Shown here: positions 1 through 11,900 of the stretch, piece after piece
How positions within the stretch are numbered: position 1 is the stretch's first letter
Layout of the letters: every line of letters begins with the position of its first letter
DNA from: an uncultured Chlorobiaceae bacterium
GTDB lineage: Bacteria; Bacteroidota; Chlorobiia; Chlorobiales; Chlorobiaceae
DNA length: 46,271 nt
Direction: 5' to 3'
Assembly (NCBI GenBank): GCA_903994525.1
Contig: CAJEXW010000007.1
Coordinates: 69,307 to 115,577, forward strand
Notes under the pieces: model-generated
What the model was told of the DNA's origin: nothing
The model's input: the letters and a program-made list of their open reading frames with translations, nothing else
Database searches by the model: none
Made by a program: the position numbers and the translations under genes

Positions 1-918
1 TGTAATCCCATCGGTCGTGCTCTGGCCACTGTCCGTCGCGAGTACCAGCGATGGTGCAACCGGCGCTGTCGCATCGACCGTGATCGCTGTCGCTATTTGA
101 CCAACGCTGCTGAGGTTCCCGGCGACATCCGTCTGACGCACCTGCACACTGTTGGCGTTGTGAGTGCCTGCAGATAGCGTGAAGCTGCTGCCAGTGCCCG
201 CACTCCACGTCGTGCCGCTATCCGTGCTGTACTCCCACGTCGCATTCGCCTCAACCCCACTCACTGTCACTGTGCCGACATTCGTGATGCCGTCGGTCGT
301 GCTCTGGCCGCTGTCCGTCGTCAGGGCGAGCGATGGTGCAACTGGAGCTGTCGCATCAACTGTGATCGATGTCGCTATCTGACCAACGCTGCTCAGATTC
401 CCGGCCACATCCGTCTGACGCACCTGAACACTGCCCGCGTTGTGAACTCCTGCGGAGAGCGTGAAGCTGCTGCCTGTGCCCGCACTCCACGTCGTGCCGC
501 TATCCGTGCTGTACTCCCACGTCGCATTCGCCTCAACCCCACTCACTGTCACTGTGCTAACATTCGTGATACCGTCTGTCGTGCTCTGGCCACTGTCCGT
601 CGTCAGGGCCAGAATTGGTGCGGCTGCTGTCGCATCAACCGTTATCGCAGTAGCTATTTGAGCAATGCTGCTCAGATTCCCGGCGACATCCGTCTGACGT
701 GCCTGAACACTGTTGGCGTTGTGAACTCCTGCAGTGAGCGTGAAGCTGCTGCCAGTACCCGCACTCCACGTGGTGCCGCCATCCGTGCTGTACTCCCACG
801 TCGCATTCGCCTCAACTCCACTCACCATCACTGTACCAACATTCGTAAGACCATCCGTCGGGCTCTGGCCACTGTCCGTCTTCAAAACAAGCGATGGCGC
901 AGCAGGTGCTGTCGCATC
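1..918 (-). repeat. Tandem 94-residue Ig-like repeats (279-282 bp period)
   Basis: Three complete units and part of a fourth lie inside the DUF4347 gene. The anchor gtctgacg recurs at 131, 413 and 692, giving spacings of 282 and 279 bp (94 and 93 codons). The one-codon difference falls in the proline/alanine linker between units. Each unit reads roughly T-D-S-G-Q-S-T-T-D-G-I-T-N, then TWEYSTDSGTTWSAG, then QVRQTDVAGNLSS. Long stretches are nearly identical at the DNA level, which points to recent amplification. The array continues past position 1. Confidence 0.9.
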
Positions 919-2820
919 CAGCACATAAGAGTGATTAACTGCAGTACCTGCATTGCCTGCCGCATCCCTCACTTCCAGCTTTATCGTGTTGCTGCCTGAC
1001 AGGGTCACACCATCCCAACTGATAGCTGTCCCGTTTACCTTATTACTGATATCAACCCATGTTGTCCCATTATCAATGGTTCCATACAGCGTTTCTCCTG
1101 CTCCAAGCGCTGCACTCAACGTGCCGCTGATCGTCTGTATCACCGTATTCGTGATAAAGTCCGTGCTGCTTGTGCCTGTATCTGCACTGAGAGCCAAACC
1201 ACTTATCGTGATAGTCGGTGCCACGGTATCCAGCACATACGTCTGGCTAAGCTGTGCACCGACATTACCGGTTGCATCTTCCACCCTCACCAACAGAGTG
1301 TTGCTTCCTGAGAGAGTTACTCCCAAACTGAACGCTGTCTGCCCTGTACTATTGGTGGCAGCCACCCAGGTTGTACCGTTATCAAGGCTGATCTTGACTA
1401 CTTCACCCGCCACGGTTGTTGTGCTGAGTGTTCCGCTGATGGTCTGAAGTGCAGCATTCGTAATAAAATCTGTAGCTCCTGCACCCGTGTCATTGCTCAG
1501 ATGTACTTCCGCCACAGATGTGGTCAGAACTGTAGTAAAATCATAGGCGGTTGTACCAACGAAGTTATATCCCTGCAAATTTTTTAGCGTTCCTGATGCA
1601 AAGGTGACAAAATACGATGTATTATTTACCAGATTTGCTGTCGGATTAATAGTCAGCGTACTGCCAGAAATTGTAAGATGTGTGGTGTCTGTAGCCACAT
1701 CAAAACTTTCCACCACCGGACCGGTGGCGCTGCCACTGCGGAGCTCGATAAGCCCCGTGCCTTGAATAACAGTTTCATTGAACGTGCAGACAATATCACT
1801 ATCCACCGTTACACCTTTACTACCGTCAGCAGGACTAAACATGCTGATGACCGGCGCAACAGTTGTTACAATGAGAGGTGTCAGCGGACCAACCACCGGG
1901 TCAACACCGGTCGAACCATTTGCCAGGTATGTTTGAGTTCCATCGAATTGTACACTCAAACTGCTTTGCCCCGGCAAAAGCGTCAAGCTGATAGTTTGAA
2001 GTAAAATATCAGTTGGGCTAGTAATCGGAGTAAATGATCCGGAATAACCTGTAATACCAATAACCCCTGGAGTCGTACCATTGGGGACAAAAACCCATCC
2101 GGTCAACGAGGCATTAGGAGATGCTGACTGGTAACTGGCCGCGACAGAATTATACGTCAACCACAAATCTACAGAGTCAACCTGAACACCGGCTTTGAGC
2201 CATATCTGAACGTCCACACCTGTCGCTGTGTTCACAGCAACCAGTTCAAGATTATTGGTCTGGAGTGTATGTTCATAAGCCAACGCATTGATAAAGGGAA
2301 AACCTGCAAACGATTGTACGCCTGAGTAAATGTCCGGCACCCAGCTTCCGCCAAGATTTTTAGCGCCGACAAGCCCGCTGAAGGCAGTTACAACCACACC
2401 GAACGCGTTCGCAATCCTATCAACAAATGCCCGGCCCTTTGCGCCAGATCCGGTCAAACACGACCAAAAGTGCAGCGACGGAAAATTGACTGTATCACCA
2501 TTAACTGATAATGCGCAACTTGTAAAATCTTCGAGGCTGAGTTCTGTTCCCCCAAGGCTTATCGAGCCGGAATTACCATGACCGAGAAAATGAAGACGTT
2601 TGTATCCTCCTGCAAGTACCGCATCAAGCATGCTGGCAACATTGTCCAGCTCGGCTATACGCCAGACCTCTGTTTTCGAGGCGACGTTTCCCAATAAAAC
2701 ATCGATATCCCGAATTCCTGCATCTGCTATGACCAACTGAGACTCATCAGAAATGTTGAGATCCGAAGCAATAGCTAAACTTGATACACCGTCCAAATGA
2801 TCAGTATGTGTACTACGCAT
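1..2820 (-). CDS. Giant DUF4347-type surface/exoprotein, N-terminal part (runs off left edge)
   Basis: About 940 codons are open from an ATG at 2820 to the window edge with no stop, so the gene is partial here. The first ~160 residues resemble DUF4347 (core RLHFLGHGNSGSISLGG, then LHFWSCLTGSGAKGRAFVD), a domain found at the N-terminus of many giant bacterial adhesins and exoproteins. A less typical region follows, then an SbsA-like Ig domain (FSPADGSKGVTVDSDI), two related Ig-like domains with the D-N-G-T-T-W signature, and a tandem array of 93-94 residue Ig-like repeats. There is no Sec signal peptide and no good Shine-Dalgarno sequence before the ATG, so the start is the best available but not firm. 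It begins 85 bp after the stop of the upstream giant gene with no terminator between, so co-transcription is likely. The function is inferred to be adhesion or cell-surface structure. The substrate and export route cannot be seen. Confidence 0.8.
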   Translation of the reverse strand, partial: MRSTHTDHLDGVSSLAIASDLNISDESQLVIADAGIRDIDVLLGNVASKTEVWRIAELDNVASMLDAVLAGGYKRLHFLGHGNSGSISLGGTELSLEDFTSCALSVNGDTVNFPSLHFWSCLTGSGAKGRAFVDRIANAFGVVVTAFSGLVGAKNLGGSWVPDIYSGVQSFAGFPFINALAYEHTLQTNNLELVAVNTATGVDVQIWLKAGVQVDSVDLWLTYNSVAASYQSASPNASLTGWVFVPNGTTPGVIGITGYSGSFTPITSPTDILLQTISLTLLPGQSSLSVQFDGTQTYLANGSTGVDPVVGPLTPLIVTTVAPVISMFSPADGSKGVTVDSDIVCTFNETVIQGTGLIELRSGSATGPVVESFDVATDTTHLTISGSTLTINPTANLVNNTSYFVTFASGTLKNLQGYNFVGTTAYDFTTVLTTSVAEVHLSNDTGAGATDFITNAALQTISGTLSTTTVAGEVVKISLDNGTTWVAATNSTGQTAFSLGVTLSGSNTLLVRVEDATGNVGAQLSQTYVLDTVAPTITISGLALSADTGTSSTDFITNTVIQTISGTLSAALGAGETLYGTIDNGTTWVDISNKVNGTAISWDGVTLSGSNTIKLEVRDAAGNAGTAVNHSYVLDATAPAAPSLVLKTDSGQSPTDGLTNVGTVMVSGVEANATWEYSTDGGTTWSAGTGSSFTLTAGVHNANSVQARQTDVAGNLSSIAQIATAITVDATAAAPILALTTDSGQSTTDGITNVSTVTVSGVEANATWEYSTDSGTTWSAGTGSSFTLSAGVHNAGSVQVRQTDVAGNLSSVGQIATSITVDATAPVAPSLALTTDSGQSTTDGITNVGTVTVSGVEANATWEYSTDSGTTWSAGTGSSFTLSAGTHNANSVQVRQTDVAGNLSSVGQIATAITVDATAPVAPSLVLATDSGQSTTDGIT

Positions 2821-2904
2821 AGTTATATTCTGATTTAACTGTTAAGGATAAATTGATATTTTTTACACTATCGCATCTTTTTGCTATAGACCCTACGGTT
2901 AGTA

Positions 2905-5900
2905 TTACGCAACCCAGCTACCATTAACATCACCCTTGACAATGCCAATAAGTTGCAGATCCATGGTGTGATCGAGAGTCACCGGTATTGAATTGACATT
3001 TGCCGGCCAATGTACAGATGTCCTTGTCATTGTAGCATCCTGCCCGACAGCATCAGAAACAAACAGCCATTCATTTGCAAGCGATGTTGGTAATTTTGAT
3101 GCCATTTTAAGAATATTGAGCGCATCGTTCGACATCACTCTGCCATCCTTGTTCACATCGGCGGCAAGGTACTGATAAGGCAATACCGCTGTCGAGTCTG
3201 CATTAGGATTCTGGCCTACAGCAATTTTGAGCGCCATAAGAGCATCGTTGGACTTCACCGCATTGCTGACCGACTGGTCAACCGCCTTCACGGCTCCAAG
3301 AGTATAGGTGCCAGACGGCATGTCGAGATACTGGAATGCTCCATCAACTCCAGTCGTCACCTTGTCTGAGACCATGCCGAACGCAGCAATATCGGTATTG
3401 TTCAGTAGTCCGGAAGCCATCTGCAACGTGAAGTGTGATGGATCGGTCTGGGCTGTGATCTTCAGGGTACCAAGCTTGACCGAGCCAGCCGACAGCGCTG
3501 TCGATGAGGTTATCAGCCCCATCCCTGAAAGATTGAATTCGCCGGCAAGAAGTGTATTGGGAGAAGATACCCATCCGGTCGGCAGCGTCGCCGAATCTGT
3601 CCATGTGGCTGTTGAACCTCCCGGCAGAATCAGTGTCAGATTTACATTCTCAACCGCTGTTACCGAGGTCTCCCAGAGCTCCACCGTATGACTGCCATCT
3701 GCATTAAGCTGAACATTCCTGAATTCTACAGGCTGGGACGCTGCCACAACAGGTGCCGTCGAGAGCGTATTTGTGACAACTGAAATCAAGGCTCCAGTTT
3801 TCCAGAAACGGGCCGCTCCGGTCAGGTCATACCCGATGGTTGTAAAATCGTAACTGGTTGTGCCAGCATAATTGTTTCCGGAAATATCCTTGATACTACC
3901 GGCTCCAGCGGTCACAAAATAGTGGATACTCTGCTGCAAATCAGCCGTTGGATTGATGGTCAGCGTACTGCCTGAAAGGGTCAGGTGTGTGAGGTCTGTC
4001 GCTGCATCGAAGCTCTCTACCAGTGTTCCTGTTGCGCTTCCGCTGTGAATCTCAATGACACCAGTACCTCTCTGGACTGCTTCACTGAAAGTAAAAACGA
4101 TATCGCTGTTAACTGCGACACTTGTGGCGGCATCGGAGGGGCTGAAACTGGTGACAACCGGCGCAATGTTATCCAAAGCAAGAACGCTTGCCGTTGCCAG
4201 ACTGCTCACACTTTCATGCGTGCCCAAAGCATCTGTATAACTGACCTCCATGGTGACAACCTTGCCAATTTCGGCATGGGTCAACGTATAACTGCTCGCT
4301 GTAGCTCCGGCAATAACAGTTCCGTCCGCTTTCCATTGGTAGGAGAGCAACCCGGCAATGCCATCAGCGTCCGCAATACTTGCAGCATCTGCTGTCAGGA
4401 GCTGACCCTCTTTGGCAATTCCACTGAGCAGTATTTCACCAGTTGGCGGGTTGTCCACTAAAATACCTGCCGCCGCCGCGGTTGTAAAGCCGAAGTCAAC
4501 CAGTGGATTACCCGCCACATCCCGCAGGATTGAGCTGTTCGGAATAATGGCGCTCGCCACTGTTATACCATCGCTGTCGTGTTCACCAGCGGCAACCACA
4601 TGGCGGAAGGTGATGGTATCGCTGCCGCTGCCGGAGAAATAGGTCGCATCAACTTCAGTGCTGCCAAAAGTGAGCTTGATTACCGGGGCAACTCCTGCCA
4701 CATCAACCACGGTGGGTTCAGTAAGCTGTACCTTGATATCCAGCGACTGACCTGTACCATACTTGCCATCCGCAGGTAACGCCACGGATTGAATGTGCGG
4801 TGATACCGTGTCACTCAAGAGAGCGCCTGCCGTTACCTGCATAGCCAGGTCCGCCTGCGCCGGGGCAGTTTCAGTATTGCCGGCATTATCGGTGGCAACA
4901 GAGTAGAACGCATAAGAGTGGCCAGGCTGCCCTGCATAGGTGGCTTCTGTCAACGTCGTCTTTTCCAGCCAGGGCGTATAGGTTCCGCCGTTGTCGGAAA
5001 CATAAATGGTATAGCTTGCAATGGCCGAGCCGGTATCGCTGCCCGTCCAGCGGACGAGGAATTGGGCTGACTCAACCGTGGTGACGGCCACAGCTTCAAG
5101 GTGGCTTTCAGGTGCCGACGCATCAAGCGTATTGAAAATTGCCGGCGTATCAATTGGCTCCTGGGTGGTGAACACAATCGTTGCCTTTGCGTCAATCACC
5201 GTCCCTGTTGGTGCATCGGCATTGGCATGAACCGTGTAATTAACAAATCCCTCACCCGTGCCTTTCGTCACGTTGGTTGGCAGGAAGCCAATGGTAGGAT
5301 CAACCGGAATTTCACCGGTGGTGGGGTCAATGGTCGTGAAGCTCCAGTAAGCCTCATGTTTTGCCACATCCACACCTGCAATGACATCAACCATGTAGCC
5401 TTTGGTCGCCGTCAGATCAATGCGATCAATGTAGAACGACACGCCATCAGGCACCGTAATGTAGATATCACCCCAGCCAAAGTCGCCAAGGCGGAAGCTG
5501 CTGGCATTCAGGTCGCTGTCGAGGGTCTGCGTGATCGTAACTTCCTGCGCTGGCGCGGTGGCCGTCGCCTGGTTCTCATAATGAATGGTGTAAGGCAGAG
5601 CATTCTGGCTGGTTGTCCAATGATCGTCGCCAAAACCTTGGGGGCCGAGGATGTCATTGGGGTCGCTTGGACGAATAACGGGAATAGCAGACTGAGCTCC
5701 TCCAGCGCCTGAACCTGAACCCGGCACATTTCCTCCTAAGCCTGGCATACCCCCTCCTGAGCCATGAACTCCTCCATCCGGGTTACCTTGATTTTCTGGA
5801 TCGTTTAGGGCCTTATCCAGTTTTTGCTCCATGTTATCCCCCAAACTTTGCCCCCAACGTTGCCCTATAGTACCTCCAATGTCTCCTCCAATGTTTCCCC

Positions 5901-8900
5901 CAACGAGTCCTCCAACGAGTCCTCCAACATAGGCGCCAATTGGTCCTCCAATAGCACCTCCTATTGTTGCTCCAGCTACTCTACCAACAGCTCCCCCAAC
6001 AGCTCCTCCAACGGCTGTCCCGGTTACTGCACCTGCAGCACCACCGATCGTTCCACCAATTCCAGCACCAGAGTTAATCGAGGTATAAGCACCATCTCTA
6101 GCGGTTATAGCTGTTTGCAAAACAGCCATTATGGATAAATTTCCAGATGGATCAATAAACGAATTGGGGTTATTAAAAGAATAAACATATAGATTAGTAT
6201 TGCCACCGTTAACCCCTAACGGATCAGTCAGGATAAACCTTCCATCCGCACAGCTATAATACCTTGCCCGCATAAAATCAAGCCCGTTTCCAGCATCCAT
6301 CACCCCCCACTGCCCGACGTACTCGAACGAATTGGCAACAGTTTCTGTGGTTGTGAGGTTTTCGCCGAACGGCAAGTACGAGTACTTGTTCAGATAAGTA
6401 CCCGCCGATCCGGTCAACCCGGCAGCAGAACCAATAGCGTTGTAGTCGTAGTAATAGGAAGCACCACCTGTACTTGTTTGGCTTTCAAGACCAAGTCCAT
6501 AGGTGTAAGCCGTCATCAGGTTACCACTGCCATCATACTCCCCGGCGACATTGACCAAACCGGTCGGATCAAGCTGGTACTCGGTACGGGCACCATTATG
6601 CACACTGGCTATGCGGTTACCAAGAGCATCGTATTCATAATTCCAGGTATCCGAAGGAGTGGTGACGGAGAGAAGATGGTTTTCAGCATCATAAGCGTAG
6701 CTGGTGGTAACGCCATTCTCGCTCTTGCCGGTAAGGTTTCCATTCGTGTCATAGCTGTAGATCGCGTTGCCAACACCGGTGTATTCGTTGAGATTGTTGG
6801 TGGCGTAGTTGGTTGCAACTCCGCCATCATCCACAGCCGTACGATTGCCTGCTGCATCATAATGGTAGGCAATATGATGTCCTGTCGAGAGTGTCACTCC
6901 GGTCAACTGCCCAATGGCATCGTATTCATAACTCGATGTACCATCCAAAGTGGTTTCGCTGGTACGATGACCAGCGACATCATAGGTGTAATCGAAGCGG
7001 GAGTTGATGGTGCTATCAGCCTTATAATTAATCAGATGGGTCAACTGCCCGGCAGCATCATACTCATAGGTGGTGTAAGTGCCGTTACCGTTATCTCCCC
7101 GGTTCAAATGACCCGCTGCATCGTAGCTGTATGCAGCAATCAAGTTACCCGTCCCGTCGGTCACACGGGAGAGATGACCAAGAGTATCATAACTGTAGTT
7201 GGTGATATGCCCTGCCTGATCGGCCATCTGGGTACGGTGGCCCGCAGTATCGTATTGGTAGCTCAACCAGCGCCCATCTGCATCAGTGACTTTGGTCAGT
7301 CGGTCAGCCGTATCGTACTGAAAACTCGTTGAGCTATCGGTATCTACAGCAGTGATCAGGTTGCCGTGACCATCGTACGTAAATTTCGCTGTTGTACCGT
7401 CAGCATAGCTCTTCTGTGTAATGTGACCAATGTTATCGTACGTGTAGGTAACACTTTGACCGTTACGGTTGACATCTGCAGTCAGATGACCTGCGGTATC
7501 GTAACTGTAGCTCTCACTGTGGCCATCAGCGTAGATGATCTTGCTCAGGTTACCCTGGCTGTCGTAGCTGTAGTTGACAGGGTTGCCGCGCTGATCGGTA
7601 ACCTGGGCAAGATGTCCGAACTGTGCATCATAGGAGTAGGAGACGGTTTGACCAAGAGCATCCTGCACTGAGGTCGGGTGACCTGATGTGTCGTACTGGA
7701 TACCAGTCGAGGTTCCGTCGGCATGGACAATGCCGATCATGTTGCCATTGATGTCGTAATGTAACTGGCTGACATGGCCCAGAGCATCCTCCAACTGTGC
7801 AATCTGACCACTTCCGTTCATCCACAGGTGGGTTTGGGCACCTGTAGCATCGGTGGCAATAACTTCGTTGATACCGATATAGCTGTAGGTGATCGCCTCG
7901 GCACCGGTATTAATACTTTCCTTGACCAGATGACCACTTGCATCGTACTCGTAATGACGTACGGTACCATCAGCAAGCGTCATACTGCTGATTCGGTGCA
8001 GCGAGGAACCAGCAGTTGTGATATAACTGTAGCCAGTTGTACCGGTAGAGGTAATGGCACTGGTAAGGTACTCGTTAGCGGAATCGTAGGTGTAACTTAT
8101 AATGCGTCCCGCCTGATCGGTCTGCTGGGTCAACCTTCCAGCACTGTTATAGGTAAAATTCTGTGTATTGCCATTGCTGGAGCTAACCTGAATCAAATGA
8201 CCACCATCATAAGTCGCCTGCACACCCTGACCGTTGCCGTCCCGGATCTCCGAGAAAGTACCATCAAGATTGAAGAGAATGCGGGTACCATTCTGCTGAT
8301 GGAATGCGAATGCTCCTCCTGTTTTAGCAAGAGTAGCGGTACCCTGGCCAACCAGCTTGTAGCTACCATCAGATTGAAGTGTAAAGTGCGTTTCTACACC
8401 GGCGATATTTACCAGCACGCTGCTGTCAGTCTGGCTGGCAGCAGTAATATCCCAGGTGAAGGTGTGACTGTAACCAAGCACTCCGAGCGTTGCCGGACGC
8501 AAAAGAGCGCCAGTATCGCTTGCTTTCTGAAAATCAAGACTGAAAAGTTTGGCAACATCACTGGTACGACTCTCAAGCTGATCAAGAGCTGTTGCGTTTG
8601 CCGCCAGATTGTTCTGGTAATCTGTAGTCGTGGTGCCAAGTTGCGCGATCAGATTCGCCTTGACAGTCGTCCAAGCCTCCTGGCTGATATTAGCTGGCTT
8701 GCTGGATTCAAGAATCGTATTCCAGTCAATCACCTGATCGGCTTTCTGGCTTGAAACACCAAGATTGACGGTTCCGCCTCCCGTAAAGTCCGGCTTGAAG
8801 AACAACTGGAAGCTGCCCTGGGCACCGGGCGATAAAATGCCAGCAGGCCCCTCGCTGTTGATTCCAAGCAATTGCAAACTGGTACCTCCGAACGAAGCAT

Positions 8901-11900
8901 CTCCGGGCATTTTCAGCAAGGCATTGCCGGATACGGTCAACAGGGGAGCAACAACATCTGTACTACCAAGGTTTTGATAAGAGACACGAACCGTCCCCAC
9001 CTGTCCCGGACGGAGGGCAGAAGGGGTTTCCATTTGGAACTCAACATGGCCGACTTCACCACTGTTGACGATAAAGCTGTCGTTCATAACAGCACTCCGC
9101 CCTGCATCATCCAGCTTTACATCATAAGCGCCGATACCCAGACCACGCAGGTCGAAGGTTGCCCACAACTCGGTGCTGTCTTTCCAGAACACCTGCCTGG
9201 CAGCATGTGCAACACCATCAGTACCCACAAGTGTCGCTGCCGTATGAGTCGTGAACTTTGCTCCGTCTATACGAACCGTAACCTGGCCTTTGTTGCTCCC
9301 TGCCGTGGTTCCAATGTCCGTTATTGAAAACTGAAGGGTATCGGCAGAGATCGCATAATTATCGGTTGCACCCGATGCGTTGTAAGCCATCACATAGTAA
9401 CTGCCAGCCTTTGTATTGGTAATAACAAGTTTCTGGTCAGGCGAATCTGCAACGGTATAACGATAATCAAAGTCCGAACGACCTGGCATAGTGCCATAGC
9501 TGACAAAAAGCTCACTGCGGCCGGTTGTGCCTGCCCTGTCAAAATTGAGCCGCAAGGTCTCTCCGGCGGCCACATCCACCCGGTAATAGACTGCACTGGC
9601 GGCAGAGAAGGAGGCTGCATCCTGCCCGCCAAGCGCCAGCGCCTTGACATCCAGCCGGGTGGTATTGAGCGAAACAGCAAGGTTGTTGGCTTCGCTCGTT
9701 TCAGAAATCTGGTTGAAAATGTCGCTGCGGACAATGACGTAGTAATTACCACTTGCAACGCCCGGCAATGCACCGCTCACCGTTTGGGTATAACTGGTAT
9801 TGCTTGCAAGCGGTCCACTGATACCCACCCTGCTGAAAAGCGGATCGCCCAGATCCCAGACGGCATCTTTTGAGATGTAGAGACTGTCCTGCCACGATCC
9901 CGAAACATCCTGAGCACTCTGATTGGTAACTGTATAGGTAATAATTGCCTGCGCTCCCGGCACACCATTCTGCGGTACCGTCATAACTCCGGCTACCAGA
10001 TCAACAGGGGTAACAGGAGTTATCTGAACCGGCGTTGCATCAAGCTTACTATTGTTGCTCTCTCCACCCCGTTCGTAAATAGCACTGCTGCTGTCCACAA
10101 CACCAAAAACATAATAGTTGCCACTGATCCCGTAAGGTATCCGGAATGACTGACTGTACGTGGCATCCCCATTGGTCGCTAAGGGTATCTGGCTGTCAGC
10201 ATACCCGAGATAGATATCGGCTCCTCTGTCAAGAACGCCATCACGGGAGAGATAAAATACCTGCCGCCACCCGCCACTCGTCTCTGAGCCGTTGTTATGA
10301 ACCGTCCAGTCCACCTGCAACGACTGCCCGCTGACCCCCTGATCGCGAGCCTGCAAAGTGCTCATAACCAGATCCGGAGTAGGACTGAGATTAATGGTTG
10401 TTATTCCGGTTGCAACTCCCTGATTATTATTTTCTGCGTTCAACTCCGTCACTTGCCCCCAAACATCGGTGCGAATCCCGACATGATAATCTCCCTGCAG
10501 ATCAATGGGCAGATCAAATGACGCTGTACCCTTGTAGCTTTCGCCGGGGAGAAGCCTGTTACTGTGATAAACACTTCCGAGATTCACATCATCGGCATTC
10601 CCCCAAATTTCATCTTTGCTCAGTATGACACTATCCATCCACCAGTCAGCATTGGTACGACCAAGCCCTCCATTGAGAACGGAATAGTTAACGGTAAACA
10701 CGCCACCGGACAATGCGACAGGCAGCGCAGTAATTGACGAAATCTGTAGATCAGCCGTCGGCTGTGCCTGCATCTGTATACCAAGGCCAGGTTGCCCGTC
10801 AAGGCCAACACCCAGCAACCGGGCATTATTATTTTCCTGGCTGGCTTCATAGACATGGTTATAGCTGTCTGTCACCACAAAGAGCTGGTATTGACCCGAT
10901 ACATTCTCTGGCAACGAAATCAGCTCACTCTTCAGATATGATTGCCCGCTCTGTAGCACCCCGGTATGCGAAAATGTAGCCAGAGTGCTATCATCCCCAT
11001 TTCCCAGCACTGCATCAACTGAATAGACTACACGGTCAAACCACTGGGAGACCGTTGTTTCCCAGATACCCTGATTCTGAACTGTCCATGAAATACGCAT
11101 ACTTGTTCCTGCTTGTGCCACCGTTGGAGCAGTTACATCCGTAACAAGGAGATCGGCAGGATGCGATTCAACAGATATTGCCTTGGCACTGGACAAGGTA
11201 TTATTCACCTTGTTAGTCTCGAAAACCTCGTTACTACTGTCGGTAGCCGCAATCAGGTAGTAAGAGCCCTGTAAACTATCTGCCAGGCGAACAGTCATGG
11301 TATTATCATAATATCCATTAACCCCCGGTGCAAGAGTGCCTGAATGCCAGAGAGTCTGCAGTTTTGTGTCGCTGGCATCCAACACGGCATCACTGGAGAG
11401 ATAGAGTGCATCAAACCAGCCTGAATTTGGTGTAGTGGTAGAACCACTGTTGACAACCCGATACGACAACGTCAGATCATAACCCGCGATGGCTGTCGCA
11501 GGCGCAGAAATGGACGAAACCGCCAGATCAGGAGGCGGAGTCAAACGTACAAGTGTTGGTGTCGCAGTGTGCGCGGTATCGTTGGATGTGAAAGCGTTGG
11601 AAACCGGTGATACCGGAGACACGGTCACAAAGAAGTAATAATTCCCTTCGACACCCACCGGCAACGTTACTTTTTCAGTGGTAGTAAAATGGCTGCCGCT
11701 ACCAGGTTTCGGAAGCTTGTCGGCAGCCACATCGCGCACTACCGTGTTCAGCAACCGGTCACTGCCATCAAGCACGTCATCGGCAGACATGTACATGCGC
11801 TCCACCCAGACCGTTGAATTCCCTGTAATAGCCGCCATACCAGCATTATCAATGGTGTAAGTCAGCGGCATATTCTGGCCCGATAAGGCCTGCGATGGAG

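Noticed and set aside
164..1447. Plus-strand frames with VVPLSVLYSHVAFASTPLT repeats
   Set aside because: They are antisense shadows of the 94-residue Ig-like repeats; the minus frame is open across the whole stretch and has clear domains.
6478..7332. 284-codon plus-strand frame over the YD repeats
   Set aside because: Low-complexity shadow of the RHS region, no ribosome site and no family pattern.
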